Positions 1 through 11,069 of a DNA stretch of 64,000 bases are shown one piece after another (positions within the stretch are counted from its first letter, which is position 1; every line of letters begins with the position of its first letter). The notes beneath the pieces were generated by a model that was not told the origin of the DNA, searched no databases, and was given only the letters and a program-made list of their open reading frames with translations. A program made the translations under genes and the position numbers. The DNA comes from Gracilaria domingensis (lineage: Eukaryota; Rhodophyta; Florideophyceae; Gracilariales; Gracilariaceae), in assembly GCA_022539475.1 (NCBI GenBank), contig VCMS01000268.1, positions 18,363 to 82,362 of the forward strand, given 5' to 3'.

Positions 1-119
1 CCCAATTTAACGTGGCCAGCAGCGGTCCACGTGCTTGGGCACGGGCGGGTGCCACCTGTAAATGAATGCCCACGCCCCCCCCCCCCCGAAGTGTCGAGGA
101 CGTGTTTGGGAGTCGGCAT

Positions 120-460
120 GCGTGCCAATGTGGCCAGAATGTGCCCGCGGGCGGGGGGGTCGGGTGTGTAAGGTGGCTCCCCTAACACAGCCGAGGCCCG
201 CCGCGGCACGTTTCGCGCTGGTTTTTAGAAAACATTGTGATATTCTTATGCCCTGGCGGCGGGGGGGGTCGGTCGTGTTACAGGGTAGCTACCTAACAGA
301 CACCGGGAGCCCCCCGCCTGAGGGCACGCCGCTGGTGGTTTGGGCATTTTTTGAAAAAATGTGCGATTTTATGCCCCCCGCGGGCGGGGGTCCGGTCGGT
401 TAGGGTACCTCCCTACACACGACCGACCCCCCCCGCCCGTGGGCCACCTCTTTCGCACAT
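120..460. repeat. GC-rich hairpin repeat block, left copy
   Basis: Three imperfect GC-rich palindromes lie in a row (about 130-206, 249-333 and 371-449). Each has arms of the type GCCCGCGGGCGGGGG and a centre resembling GTTAGGGTACCTACCCTAAC. The second and third are joined by an AT-rich linker (about 334-370). The same hairpin-linker-hairpin unit occurs in inverted orientation at 61,083-61,310, and a single hairpin lies at 60,086-60,142. No protein is convincing here. Function unknown; it could be a foldback or MITE-like repeat, or a regulatory hairpin. Confidence 0.75.
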
Positions 461-773
461 TCTGGTAGCCGCCACAGACCTCCCAAACCCACGCACGCAA
501 CGCCGTCAAAACGTAACCTGCCCGCCGTGCACGGTGGTCATTGTGTAGTAGCGACCTAACACACTTGACCTCGCCCGCAGCAGTACGATAGAATGACATT
601 CATGACATGTCTTGACGACGGCGCGTCTCTGCAACAACCCGTCGCCAGCGAAACCCGCCTTAACAGCGTTCGCCGTTCCCGCCGCGCTCCGCCGCCACAA
701 ACCCCGTCCGGGCGCCGTACTTCCTCGCGCAGACCGCTTTCCGCCCACTCGTTCCGCACACCAGTTCATATGA
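461..773. other. Gene-free GC-rich stretch
   Basis: Between the hairpin block and the ATP-grasp gene remains I see no open frame with protein-like composition on either strand and no recognisable promoter element. The short frames here are overlapping shadows of GC-rich DNA. Confidence 0.5.
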
Positions 774-1960
774 GCTCGATTTCAACAGCATAATGACAGC
801 CTGTTTTCCGAGCGCGCTATGGAAGCTATTCTAGAAATCACACTGGTCGAAAGGCAGTTTGAAATGCTGTCACCACCTGTTACGAAAAACGCAGTCTCCT
901 TATGGGGCCGCCCTGACAATGATGCCCACCCAGCGCTTGGAGTGGAGACAAAACTCAATCGAAAGCTGTGAGAATGCTCGCAATAAGCGTAAGACTGGCC
1001 AGACCAATGGCTGACGGCTGGTTTGCCTGTGCCGCGCTTAGAAGAGTTCTCAAAGTCGATGACATTCCGGCTGCGTGTGATTACGTTGGATTCCCCATCA
1101 TTCTCAAGCCTGTGTTTGGCGCTGCCTCGATGGGTGTTACACGTGCCGAATCTGTTCAGGATGCCATGCAATCATATGAGAAACTGTTTGGTACATTTGA
1201 TGTCGAGGAGGATACTATCTGGGCTCAGGGAACAGAAATGGTAGTTGAGGAATATTATGACGGAGACGAGTTCGATGTGGATATTTTACTTTCTGAAGGC
1301 ACTGTTGTCTATGCTAAGGTTTCGGATAACTGGGCTTGCTGGGAGCCATATTTTCAAGAAACAGGCACCAACTGTCCTTCATCCTATCCGGAGACGAAAC
1401 AGACAGAAATCGTCAAGCTGGCCATTGACAGTACCCTGGCTTTGGGCTTCCGAAACGGCTGTTTTCACGTAGAATTGCGGTATACCAAACGTGGTCCCCG
1501 TCTAATTGAGGTTAATGCTAGAATGGGCGGTGTCTCTGTTCGCGATGCAAACCTGTTGGCATGGGGGATAGACTTGGTTGAGGAGCACCGCATGACCGCT
1601 TTAAAGATTCCTATACGACCGCTTATCCCGAAGGAGCCGCTCAAGTTTATGGCAGAGTCTGCTATCAATGTTCCATATTCTGGTGTTATAAACGATGACG
1701 ACTGGCTAGAATTTGCTAGGCAAAGCAAGTTGGTGCTGAAGATTGCTTATCTGAAGCATAAAGGAGATAAGGTTTGTGGGCCGGAAGACGGTATTCCCCA
1801 CTTTATGGCGGAAATTATCGTTGTCAGCGAACACAGCACGGAGGAGGCAGTCATGGAAATCAAGAAGATTATGGACAGTTGCAAAGTTCCGATTACCCCG
1901 TCAATCCAAGGTAGCGAGCGACCATTTTTCTTCCCGAGCTCCAGTCATCCTTTTTGCTAG
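774..1960 (+). pseudogene. Carnosine-synthase-like ATP-grasp ligase, damaged 5' half
   Basis: The clean part (968-1960) encodes the C-terminal half of an ATP-grasp amino-acid ligase most like carnosine synthase 1, which joins two amino acids using ATP. Visible features, counted from 968, are the ATP-binding FPIILKPVFGAASMG (residues 42-56), EEYYDGDEFDVD (94-105) and the metal-binding FHVE...LIEVNARMGG (166-188). Upstream, 774-968 is open in another frame with plausible N-terminal sequence. Between about 960 and 1,050 the family-like sequence hops between all three frames (the stretch resembling GLPVPRLEEFSK sits in a different frame from what follows), implying about four small indels. The family is normally much longer, so the N-terminus is also missing. 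Either a pseudogene or local assembly errors. An AATAAA lies at 2,092. Confidence 0.75.
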
Positions 1961-2396
1961 CTGCCAACTATCCATTGAAGTTTTAACCAATTAGAGTGAA
2001 ACCCCAACAGGACATGAGTCGCATGACATTAGCTTAGCATCTTGTAAGCGAATAAGGGATTCTGACTACCTGCAATGTTTCCAATAAACATACTACGGTG
2101 CAAAACTCTTGCTCCCCACAATTTCTGGCCTCGGAGATTCTTTTTTCCTTTTAAGGCGTTCATCCCTTTGTTGATAGTGTGTCAGGCTGCCAACAGCATT
2201 GAGTCAATGAGGGTGCCTCCGGTGCGTAAGAAATGATCGAACTAGTGGTGAAGACAATCGTCATGACCGTTGGTCGTGTTGAAAAAATGCAAGTTTAGAC
2301 ATAGTGTTTGCTTTATGTTTTTTGATATTGGTTAGATAAGTTTAGGCATGTTTTGAATGTTACGGCTACACTAATTGAGACCGCGAGCTAAGTTGT
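1961..2396. other. Intergenic, converging 3' ends
   Basis: This stretch separates the 3' ends of two converging genes. It holds an AATAAA at 2,092-2,097 that could serve the ATP-grasp gene. I see no further coding sequence. Confidence 0.5.
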
Positions 2397-5300
2397 TTAG
2401 TCAATATTATCGCTATCAGTGAACCAAGGAGGAAGCTCGCTAGCCCTCCTGGATATTCCTTTCCGAATGTTTTTGTCGGCGGCATTGTTCTTCAAACGAA
2501 GAGCATTATACACCTGCTTCCTCTTTTCCTTGGCTTTTTCCCTGGACTTCTTCATTCGTTTCCTAATTACCGGTGCGCTTCGCAATACTTGACCGTCAAA
2601 CCGATAATCCGACCTTACAATCATTTCAACAAGTTTCGGCACTAAAGTAACGACATCAGCAACCGAAGAAGCGCTCAAAGACGACTTCCCAGTCCCTAGC
2701 TTTGCAAGCTCAGGGTCCTGGCCCTCTCCAATACCAATTGTAACAACACGTATTCCTAGCTTCTCCATTTCCATTTTCTCTTTGAAAGCAGACTTCAATC
2801 CTTGACCACCTGCACCACCTTTGGTCAATTCTCCCGCATTTATCAAGACGACACGCCGGAGTCTTCGAGCGTTCAACAGTTGTGTCTGAATGTGCTTGTT
2901 CGCGGCCGGTGGTATTATTTCATACCTGGACCATTTCAAGGCCAGATGGGCTTCCCTACACATCCCATTCATTGCTGGTGGTACTTCTGTTGCTTGCACA
3001 GTTGATGGCTCTTCGATGTCACCCTCACTTATTGTATGAATATCGTTGTTCTTTTCAGGATCATTAACCAAGCTGTCCACCTTTCTCAACGCATTTCCCC
3101 ACATTTTATCTCCGACTTCGTATATATACATGTCGTTAGTGTCCCATTTATTTGCATCGCCTTGGAATGAACTCAGAATTCGTCTCCTAACGGCATCGAG
3201 ATCCCTGTCGAGCTCAGAAACAACCACGGAGTCATACGCATACTCCAAAAATCCAACCCGAGATCCGTCGTGAACTTGCTTTTGTACATTGTCAATCACA
3301 CCTCCAGGAGTAGAAAGGATCTCCTTCAGTCTACGATAATCTCTCCACGAGAGGGCACCTGATGAGTCGAAAACGAACAAAAGATCCAGTCTCGGCTTCT
3401 CCGCCACGGCAGCTCCCCTTTTCCCTTGCTGTGGGAGTTCAGCCCCTAGTTCCGAGTTTGATCGCTCTTGGGATGAAGATGATGCTCCTAGAGACGGGAA
3501 GGAAGGGGGGTCAGAAGAGTGGGCTGACGTTGAGGAAGTAGCGTCTGATCCCGTAGAATCAGGAGACAACTGACTCAACGCCAAACACATCCCAGGGACA
3601 GCTAGCCTGGTTATCACTTGAGGAGGACGCACACGTGCCGCACCAGGCCTCATAAGGCCAGCAAACTGTCCCCCTACCGCGGCAGCAGCTTCCTGCCCCA
3701 TTTCCACTACTGAGTCCGACAGTTCGGATGCACTTCGCCACACTTGGGCCCATGGTGAGTCGTCATCATCATCATCATCTGACTCAAAGCTTATCCTGCT
3801 CGACATCAGAATACCTTCATGGTTCGAACTCTCTGAAGGCGATGAGACCGGGGCTTTTCCAAAGTCCGGAAATACTGCACAAGATCTGTAAACCACGACG
3901 CCAACAACTAGAACGACAACAAGAGAACCTACTGCTATGCCGCTCATACCACCAATGCCTCCAGGAAAAGATCCTCCACCTCTGGAGCTATCCCGACCTG
4001 AGTCGGCGTTACCACTGTCACTCCCTATAACGGGAGATATGAAACGTGGAGAACTACCATCATCGTTGCCTGATTCGCCAGCGGGATCAACCCCAAGTGC
4101 AGTTCCATTAGGCGAAGGACTCACTGATGGTACCCATGGTTCAAGGCTCACCAGAGACATAGTCGGTGACTCTTCTTCGACAGGTGGGCTTTGTCGCACT
4201 ATCGGGGATGGCAATACACTTGGACTCAAAACAACTGTCGAAGAGGTTTCGTCCACACTTGTCGCAGGATTGGACCCCGAAAGTTGTTCTGAATCAACAC
4301 CTTCACTAGGTGACAATAGAACTGGCTCAACCCCGTCCAAACTTGGACTAGGGGAAAAAGATTCCCTCACAGCACTTGCACTCGGCGAAGCAAAGTTATC
4401 CACCTCCGAAGCGGTGAAAGACGGAGAGGTCGGGGGCAAAGAGGGTCCTGATGCACTGACTGACATCAAGTTTGGACTCGGTGACATATCTGGGCCTGCT
4501 ACTGCACTATTGCTTGGTTCCAGAGTGACACTAGGAACCACTCCAGATGCACTTGACAGAGCTAAGCTCGGGGACAAACTTATTGCTCCCGTTATGCTTC
4601 CAAACGAAGGTGATCCACTACTAAAACTTGTCGATTCGGACAAACTGGGAGAAAACGGGACCCCTGAAACAATTCCAGGAGATGAAGATGGCAACAGCAC
4701 ATCATCCGAAAACGAACTGCTCGGCGACACAAATGAACCTGAAAGAGTAGGGACATCCAAACTCACTGAAGCCACAGGACTCAGGCCGACACTGCCAATG
4801 GGTTCCATAGTTGGGCTCGCTACCACTTCTTTCCCGCTTGCAGCGGAGACACTTGGCAAGACACTTAGTTCCGCCGTAACGATTCCATGCGAAGGAGATA
4901 TGCTACCCAAACTGCCAGAAAACGACGAGCTTGGAGAAAGAGAACCAGAGACTGCAGCAAAACCAAGAGCGACGCTCTCACTGACTGAAATCCCCGGGCT
5001 CGACCCTGAAACAATACTCGGTTCCACTGTTGGGCTTACAAACGAGGTACTTGGCGAAACGAATGATCCGGGTACAATCCCAAATGACACTGAAGCAGAA
5101 GCAATCCCGTTCAATACTGAAGAACTCGGTAATACGAGAGATCCTGACGCACCGGGTGATGTTAGTGAATCACTCGGACTCACAAACATTCCCGGGCTTG
5201 TCAGTGAGCTTGTACTTGGTTCCACAGAAAGACTGGGAACTACTCCAGAAGGACTGGACTGAGAAAAGCTTGGAGAAAAGCTCAAGCTTCCTAAAGTGCT

Positions 5301-5900
5301 TCCAGACGTGGGTAGACCAATACTGAAACTTGTCGACACAGATACACCCGGGGAGACAAGCGATCCTGATACAATTCCAGGCGACGCAGATGGGGACAGA
5401 GGATCACCCGAAGGCGAGGAGCTCGGCCGCAAAAAGGACCCGGACATACCGGCAGACAGACTTGCTCCGCTCACACTTGCAGATATTACAGCACCCAACA
5501 CGGGAGTAATACTGGGTTCTACACTTGGTGTAGAGAGCAAGGAACTTGGTGATATGACAGATCCGGAAGTAAACCCGAACGATGAAGATGCAGACGCTAA
5601 TCCATCCAAAAAAGATACACTTGGGGACAAAAAAGAACCTGAGACGGCAGCAGAACCAAGCCCTTCACTAGGACTAACTCCTGTATCACTACTAAGTTCT
5701 GCGGTAGGGCTTGGGGGTGAGAAGCTAATCGACAAAAACGACCCAGAGACGCTTCCGAATGACGTAGATGGAGAAGCTAACCTGTTCGAGAATATAGAAC
5801 TCGTTGGCACAACTGATGCAGATAAGGCAACAGAGGAAACGCTTCCAAATGATGTAGATGGAGAAGCTAACCCATTCGAGAATATAGAACTCGTTGGCAC
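2397..5900 (-). CDS. Ser/Pro-repeat membrane protein with von Willebrand A domain
   Basis: A 1,167-residue frame. Residues 1 to about 640 are low-complexity Ser/Pro/Val repeats (recurring SPS, SFGS and SGSFLSPS), as in surface or wall-associated proteins. One membrane segment (GIAVGSLVVVLVVGVVVY) lies near residues 655-675, followed by an acidic run of eight Asp and one von Willebrand A domain (about 835-1,080) beginning LDLLFVFDSSGALSW. Its metal site reads DSSGA rather than DxSxS, so metal binding may be weakened. The tail is Lys/Arg-rich. The likely topology is repeats outside and the A domain inside, but no signal peptide is visible because the 5' end is disturbed. Protein-like sequence continues upstream in another frame to about 6,300, including a Cys-containing stretch (LNFCSELKCLVAG). 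A three-unit tandem repeat spans the break, so the start is uncertain. Related function unknown. Confidence 0.7.
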   Translation of the reverse strand: MPTSSIFSNGLASPSTSFGSVSSVALSASVVPTSSIFSNRLASPSTSFGSVSGSFLSISFSPPSPTAELSSDTGVSPSEGLGSAAVSGSFLSPSVSFLDGLASASSSFGFTSGSVISPSSLLSTPSVEPSITPVLGAVISASVSGASLSAGMSGSFLRPSSSPSGDPLSPSASPGIVSGSLVSPGVSVSTSFSIGLPTSGSTLGSLSFSPSFSQSSPSGVVPSLSVEPSTSSLTSPGMFVSPSDSLTSPGASGSLVLPSSSVLNGIASASVSFGIVPGSFVSPSTSFVSPTVEPSIVSGSSPGISVSESVALGFAAVSGSLSPSSSFSGSLGSISPSHGIVTAELSVLPSVSAASGKEVVASPTMEPIGSVGLSPVASVSLDVPTLSGSFVSPSSSFSDDVLLPSSSPGIVSGVPFSPSLSESTSFSSGSPSFGSITGAISLSPSLALSSASGVVPSVTLEPSNSAVAGPDMSPSPNLMSVSASGPSLPPTSPSFTASEVDNFASPSASAVRESFSPSPSLDGVEPVLLSPSEGVDSEQLSGSNPATSVDETSSTVVLSPSVLPSPIVRQSPPVEEESPTMSLVSLEPWVPSVSPSPNGTALGVDPAGESGNDDGSSPRFISPVIGSDSGNADSGRDSSRGGGSFPGGIGGMSGIAVGSLVVVLVVGVVVYRSCAVFPDFGKAPVSSPSESSNHEGILMSSRISFESDDDDDDDSPWAQVWRSASELSDSVVEMGQEAAAAVGGQFAGLMRPGAARVRPPQVITRLAVPGMCLALSQLSPDSTGSDATSSTSAHSSDPPSFPSLGASSSSQERSNSELGAELPQQGKRGAAVAEKPRLDLLFVFDSSGALSWRDYRRLKEILSTPGGVIDNVQKQVHDGSRVGFLEYAYDSVVVSELDRDLDAVRRRILSSFQGDANKWDTNDMYIYEVGDKMWGNALRKVDSLVNDPEKNNDIHTISEGDIEEPSTVQATEVPPAMNGMCREAHLALKWSRYEIIPPAANKHIQTQLLNARRLRRVVLINAGELTKGGAGGQGLKSAFKEKMEMEKLGIRVVTIGIGEGQDPELAKLGTGKSSLSASSVADVVTLVPKLVEMIVRSDYRFDGQVLRSAPVIRKRMKKSREKAKEKRKQVYNALRLKNNAADKNIRKGISRRASELPPWFTDSDNID

Positions 5901-6010
5901 AACTGATGCAGATGGGGCAGCAGAGGCTTCCGAATGATGTAGATGAAGAAGCTAACACAATCGAGAGTATAGAACCCGTTGGCACAACTGATGCAGATGG
6001 AGCAACAGAG
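5750..6010 (-). repeat. Three-unit tandem repeat at the 5' end of the Ser/Pro gene
   Basis: Units begin at 5,751, 5,841 and 5,926, giving spacings of 90 and 85 bases. The second unit lacks five bases (AAACG on the plus strand) relative to the first, which shifts the coding frame of the minus-strand gene at this junction. Each unit codes for a version of ASxSTSFGS...SASVVPTSSI. Confidence 0.8.
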
Positions 6011-6310
6011 CCCAACGCTCCATTCTGGCTAATAGGCAAACCATGGCTGGGAATCACCCCTGGAATAGTCGGGGCGGAGAGGCTAAGAGAAGGAGACGGT
6101 AGGCTGCTAACTGTCCGAGTCACAATCCCCGCGACGAGGCACTTCAGCTCGGAACAGAAGTTAAGCTCGGAAGGCTGCTAACACTCGTAGTAACAATCCC
6201 TGCTGGTCATGCACCCAAGCTCGGTTGATGTTGACAGACCAGGGTAAAGAATGTTAGAAAGCTCGGAGTAGAGCTCGAGCTCAGCAAAGAACTCTAGTGA
6301 GCCCCGAATT
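5926..6310 (-). pseudogene. Displaced N-terminal part of the Ser/Pro-repeat protein
   Basis: The frame 5,926-6,123 reads TVSSLPSPSLSLSAPTIPG and then the same repeat type as the main gene, but in a different frame. Further upstream another frame carries a Cys-containing, secreted-style stretch. This looks like the original N-terminal part, cut off from the main frame by the five-base repeat loss. A real start codon cannot be chosen. Confidence 0.5.
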
Positions 6311-7649
6311 TCGAGCCGGAGCCACTGGCGATCGTACGGCTAACTTCTCGCACCAACTGACAGAGTCACGTCCGGCAAAGAACTTCAGGTACCGATCATC
6401 ACTGCCCTGGAGCTGCTTGTAACGCTTAGGTGACATGAGCATGCCGGGTGGCCAGTTCTGGCGATACGAGCTGTTAATCTCGTACAAGCTGTTGCAGCAA
6501 TGGACACCTGGCATACGCCGACAACCTAACCACCACCTAAAATCATAATTTATGTTCCTCGGAATTAAATAAACACCTATGGAGCACCTATGCACCACTT
6601 TGGTTAAACATCACAACCTTCTGAACATCGAAACTTTTGGCAATTTTCTACCAGGGAATGGGGGTTGTTTGATCGATTGTTGCCGAGCCCACAGCGGCGC
6701 TGTGCTGGTGGCGCGCACGTTGCGTTGCTGTACCGCCTATCTTTCGGCCCCTTCTCAGTACAAAATGTATACACGTGCGCGTCGGTGCGTGCAAGTACAT
6801 TTCGCTCTCGCGCTCATTTGACAAGTGAAAAGCACCAACGTTGGCCGTGCGCAATGGTGACTCCACGCTCATGCGAGTTCTTCTCCGTGATTTTGAAAAG
6901 ACGCCAGTGCTCGAGATCTTCAACCTTATAAGCGTACTTGAGTTTGATTTCAACCGTTCAAACCAGTAGTTAAACTATGACTCTCCACTTTTAACTGCCA
7001 TACAACATCCGAGCCATTGTGCTCGCCGTGCTTTTCAGGAGAGCAAGCACAGAGTAGCTCGTCCCCGTCGTACTACTGACGTCCCGCAGTGCACCACATG
7101 TAGACTATCTCTTTGCTACACAAAACGAAAACCATCTGTTGCTCTTTGCATCGTCCTTCTCACTTGCATTTGAATCTCTGCGAGTAAACGTCTACTAACA
7201 ACACAAAAACAACCAACTCTATCAAAAACCGTTCATAGCGGCACGAAAGGAGTTTTCATTCAGCTGTAGAACAGAGTATATAATGTATCGCCTGAAATAG
7301 TTCACAGATGCCTAGGAGCACAGCGAAACATTTCTGCTTTGCAATCCTCTCCATTTCGTCATTAGCACTCATTGTCCACGCTCGACCACCAATCAACATC
7401 CGCAACCCATGCCTCTAACGATCTTGTCACTGACGCATGTTCCACAACAACGATTAACAACTTATTGCATGGCATGCTGAGAAACAACGACCATTGAAAG
7501 GAAGCGGCGCTGCCCTCCACAACTTGAAAGAGAACTGTGAATCATTAAGAGCGACTTTAACGTTTTCTCAACCTTCGATGGGAGATTAATCCGGGTCAAG
7601 GCAAGGTGGTTAAAAAAACTATTTAATGATATTGTAGGAAGATAATTAG
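6311..7649. other. Long stretch without supported genes
   Basis: No frame here has convincing family resemblance or conserved composition. A minus-strand frame at 6,281-6,598 (105 residues) could be part of the neighbouring membrane protein but is unsupported. I looked for the missing 3' LTR of the gypsy element E1 here and did not find it. Confidence 0.4.
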
Positions 7650-9194
7650 TTGGCGTTAAATAGTGAAAGATGGGGGTTTGTACAGAAGATCGTCCGATGA
7701 GAACTTCGATAAGAGGAATGGGACGAATTTAGGTGAACAAAAGAAAGTGTGCCACGAGCTCAGAAGGCCGAATAGCTTAACACTCCTTGCTTGCACGGTA
7801 CCGCATTGATTTCTTTGATCTAGTAAGAGCCCGGGTTTTAATGACGTCTAACGAATACGGTAAAGACAATGATCGTCATACGTCATTGGATGGGAGAGAG
7901 GTACCTTTGACGCCATTGAAAAGGCCGTTCGGATGTCAAACAACAAGTACTTGGCAGATAAAGACTGTATATGCGCGAAGAAAAGGACAAATGATGGTTA
8001 AGCGTAGACGTAGGTAAAATGGAAGGTGGAGGTGGTTATAAAAAATGGCAAAATATCCATGCTTTAAAGGACGTTAAAGATTGAAAACAGTTTGCGGAGA
8101 AAAAGGCACAAAGATGTATTTGGTGATAAAGATAAAAGCAAGGGTGGCAATGTTATGGATTGTACTTTTACTATTTGATTGTGAATTTTATGATTGAAAT
8201 GGGCGGTGTGCTGCTGAGTGGGGCTGATAGTGAGCCTACGGTTGAGAAGATATTAATCCTGCGCAGCTTTTTGTTCGTTTAAGAGATGGAGATGAGATAA
8301 AACGTGTATGGTGTACTATAATGTGCGCCAGGAGGCCTAGATGAGTTGCGCAAGAGAAGCTTATTGTCCTTAGAAACGTGATAGACGTGCTGGAGAAGGC
8401 GGTGAAAGTGTTCTGCACAAGACAAGGGTTGGTGGAGGAAAGGATGTTGAAATTGGATGTAGAAGGAAGGACAGAGATGGGAAGTGCGGGAAGGGTTGCG
8501 GCACAGAAGGAATCCTTTTTGACAACGAAGGCGAAGGCTGGTAGTTTTGGGCACCGGAAGAGCCGTCTGACGAAGAGGCGTAAGGAGAAGAGGATGGTGA
8601 TGGAAGAGGTGCCAAAGGAGGCAATCGGGGCTCCGGTCTTGACTGGGTTTTTACGTAGGGCATGAAACTGCGAACGGCCCAACGAAATCAGGCGGCGCAT
8701 AAGGAGAAAAGGATGGGGAGGAATGGGAAGCTGTTTTTGGGCGACGCGGGTGTACGGGATTGGGGAGGGTTGCTACCCGTACTTCTACAGAAAAGCTTTT
8801 GGGGAGACGAAGAGGAAGGATCCGAACGCAGGATCGGCGAAAAATGAGTAAAGAGTGATTGCGGTTTGGATGGGAAGGAACGTTGGGATGATTGAGGTGG
8901 GATGAGTTGTGATTTTTGTTGCAACTCAGAGGAAAATGGAAACGCAAACTAGCACGAGTGCAGTTTTGAGAGAGGGTCGCGGAAAAGAGTGAATGGGGTG
9001 GTGCGGCGAAGTAGAACCTCTACAAAAACTAGGAGACCCAAGAACTAAACTGCGCGAAATGGAATTTAATATTCCAAAATTTCTTAATTTTTTGAGTGCC
9101 AGCCTCTGCCACCCCCTCGCGCGCCCCAAATAGCTCCAAAACTAGCTTAGTTTCCAAAGCGAACAGACTATATTCCACTTTGCAGAACACAGAC
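7650..9194 (+). mobile_element. Element X, copy 1 (old, diverged)
   Basis: This segment aligns along its length with the reverse complement of 49,005-50,640. Examples: the coding stretch around 8,378-8,665 (DVLEKAVK, GSAGRVAAQK, HRKSRLTKRRKEK) matches the coiled-coil frame of copy 2, and the last 260 bases are nearly identical, ending GCAGAACACAGAC. The copy is decayed and its coding frame is not intact. Many differences from copy 2 are C-to-T or G-to-A. It abuts the 3' end of gypsy element E1 about 20 bases before the opposite-strand frame. No reverse transcriptase or transposase is visible, so the class is unknown. Confidence 0.7.
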
Positions 9195-9215
9195 GTACGT
9201 AAATACGTCACAGTC

Positions 9216-11069
9216 ATGAGCGGTACCAACTCCTCGGTTTCTATACCTCGCAAGCGCGATACACACTCAAGCGAACAGAGTATTCAAGTATCCGAACTCG
9301 ATCACAGTACATCATCTGTCATTCCGATGAACCCGAATCAGTTTCCTCATCACCCGACGGGTCAGGCGAGCGCGTCGAACTACCCTCAGCCGGGTTCTGC
9401 GACGGCTCCACTGCCTCAGTCTCAACCGATGGTCCCGGTGAACGTTCCGTTATGGAATTCAGCGCAAGCGATGCCGCTGATGGCGAACCAAGCTGGTTGG
9501 ATATCGAGGGAATCTCTCGCAGTACGCGATCCACTCCGTGATGGGTTTGCGTTCAGCCGTGCACCGTGGTTTCATCCGGTAGCTGTTAACGATGACACTC
9601 TCCTGGAGTCGTATGCCGAAAACGGCTTCCTACTGGGCGGTCTGCCGTTAGCGGTAGTGCAATCCCCAGAATGGAAAGTTCGTATAGCGATCGACCCGAT
9701 GCTCCTCCGGTACGATACCCGCGAGGGTGAGAACCTGAACACCGCGCGCGCGGAACACGCGAAGTTGGCGTACAAGAGACTCAGTCGAGTGCACCTCGAG
9801 CACCTGGTTCCACAGTCATATGGGTTCGATACTCCGTTCTACCGTACTTTCGCTGAAGTCCGATATGTAGACAACTTGGCGACGTTCGACCATGCGCGGT
9901 ACGCTGGCGATGCCCCGACCACATCGAGGTTGATGTTGTGGTGGAATCGGCCCATACTCCGAGCGGAGTTCCGTTATCTTCGCAAGAACGCTTCCCAGGG
10001 TGGGTTCGTCAACCGCATTCGGTTTGAGCGGAAAGCTCGTTCCCGTCATGGGTATCTGATTCCGTACCCGAATATCGAGACCGAGAGGTACAGACCGCAG
10101 GCCTTTGTTGGACGGTTCCCTCCTCTACCAGATTGGTGGCGTGATGTGGAGGTACCCAAAGGGTGTTTTGCAGAACTGCCTCCGTGCTTGAGTTACATCG
10201 GCTCCCGATTGATCAGCGATCCGCGTTCAGGATGGTGGGGTCTCGTAGCCGGCGAGTGGGCGGCACGCGTAGCAGCGTTTCTCCTCTGGGAGGCTTACGA
10301 CAACTACCTTGTTTGGTATATTCCGCCGATGCTTCGCAGCATTATCCGCTCGCTGGATTTGCACACTCCCTTGGGGTCCGAAGAGAACGTGGATGAGATC
10401 CATTACATCTTGGATGTTATCGTTGGAGTCAATTGGGAAACGGTGCCCCGTTCGCAACGCGGGAAAGGTCCTCGTCGTCACCACGACCGCTCACCCGGTA
10501 GGAGACATCCCACAGCAGTAGATTTCGTGTATTACGACCCATGGGAGGGTACGATGACGACTAGCGCGTATGCCGAGTGGGCAGCGAACCAGCCACGGTC
10601 GATTCCAGACAGTCACCCCATTGGGTTCATGTTCAGTGACAACTGGGTCGCCCCAGTAGATCTGGATGATCCGAACATGGATACTGGTGGAGAGGCGGCG
10701 GGAGCACTCGTCGAGATGGACCAGGGGTTGGTGAACGACCTACCGGCGGCGAATCAGGTGTTGCACGCCAGCGGCGGGGTACCCCAGGCTCCTGTGGGTT
10801 GGAATGTTCCGACTCAAGCGAGTGTTCCGGTGGTGGGTCCGGCCCCTGTAGCGGCTACCGTTCCTTCGGTCCTTCCGGCCCCGACAGCTCCGGTCGCTCC
10901 GGGAGATTCTCCGGCGAACATCGCGATGTTGCGCGCCAGTCTCCAGAACGCTGGAATTATCGTGCCCGATCATCTCACCACTATGGCAGGGATACTGGCT
11001 TACGCCGTTCCGCACCCTTCGCAGGGTCCCTCCGGTAGCGGCGGTGCCGGTCCCTCATCGGGGGTGTAA
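9216..11069 (+). CDS. Opposite-strand frame of gypsy E1, unknown protein
   Basis: A 618-residue protein read on the strand opposite to gag-pol, starting MSGTNSSVSIPRKRD. I chose this start because the counterpart in E2 begins MSGTDSTVSIP, and the earlier in-frame sequence belongs to element X. The N-terminus is polar, the middle (about residues 110-420) is rich in Trp, Arg and Tyr, and the tail is Pro/Ala/Gly-rich. Blocks such as PILRAEFRYLR, RFERKAR and ELPPCL recur in E2 and E3, showing that the frame is inherited with the element. No known domain, membrane segment or zinc site is seen. Antisense extra frames between pol and the 3' LTR are known in some plant gypsy elements, but I cannot tie this protein to them. 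It could modulate the element's own expression (inference). Confidence 0.75.
   Translation: MSGTNSSVSIPRKRDTHSSEQSIQVSELDHSTSSVIPMNPNQFPHHPTGQASASNYPQPGSATAPLPQSQPMVPVNVPLWNSAQAMPLMANQAGWISRESLAVRDPLRDGFAFSRAPWFHPVAVNDDTLLESYAENGFLLGGLPLAVVQSPEWKVRIAIDPMLLRYDTREGENLNTARAEHAKLAYKRLSRVHLEHLVPQSYGFDTPFYRTFAEVRYVDNLATFDHARYAGDAPTTSRLMLWWNRPILRAEFRYLRKNASQGGFVNRIRFERKARSRHGYLIPYPNIETERYRPQAFVGRFPPLPDWWRDVEVPKGCFAELPPCLSYIGSRLISDPRSGWWGLVAGEWAARVAAFLLWEAYDNYLVWYIPPMLRSIIRSLDLHTPLGSEENVDEIHYILDVIVGVNWETVPRSQRGKGPRRHHDRSPGRRHPTAVDFVYYDPWEGTMTTSAYAEWAANQPRSIPDSHPIGFMFSDNWVAPVDLDDPNMDTGGEAAGALVEMDQGLVNDLPAANQVLHASGGVPQAPVGWNVPTQASVPVVGPAPVAATVPSVLPAPTAPVAPGDSPANIAMLRASLQNAGIIVPDHLTTMAGILAYAVPHPSQGPSGSGGAGPSSGV

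Noticed and set aside
3937-5262. 441-residue plus-strand frame opposite the Ser/Pro-repeat gene
   Set aside because: It mirrors the codon pattern of the minus-strand repeats (Ser/Pro codons giving an open complement). The minus strand has the membrane segment and the von Willebrand A domain, so the plus frame is a shadow.
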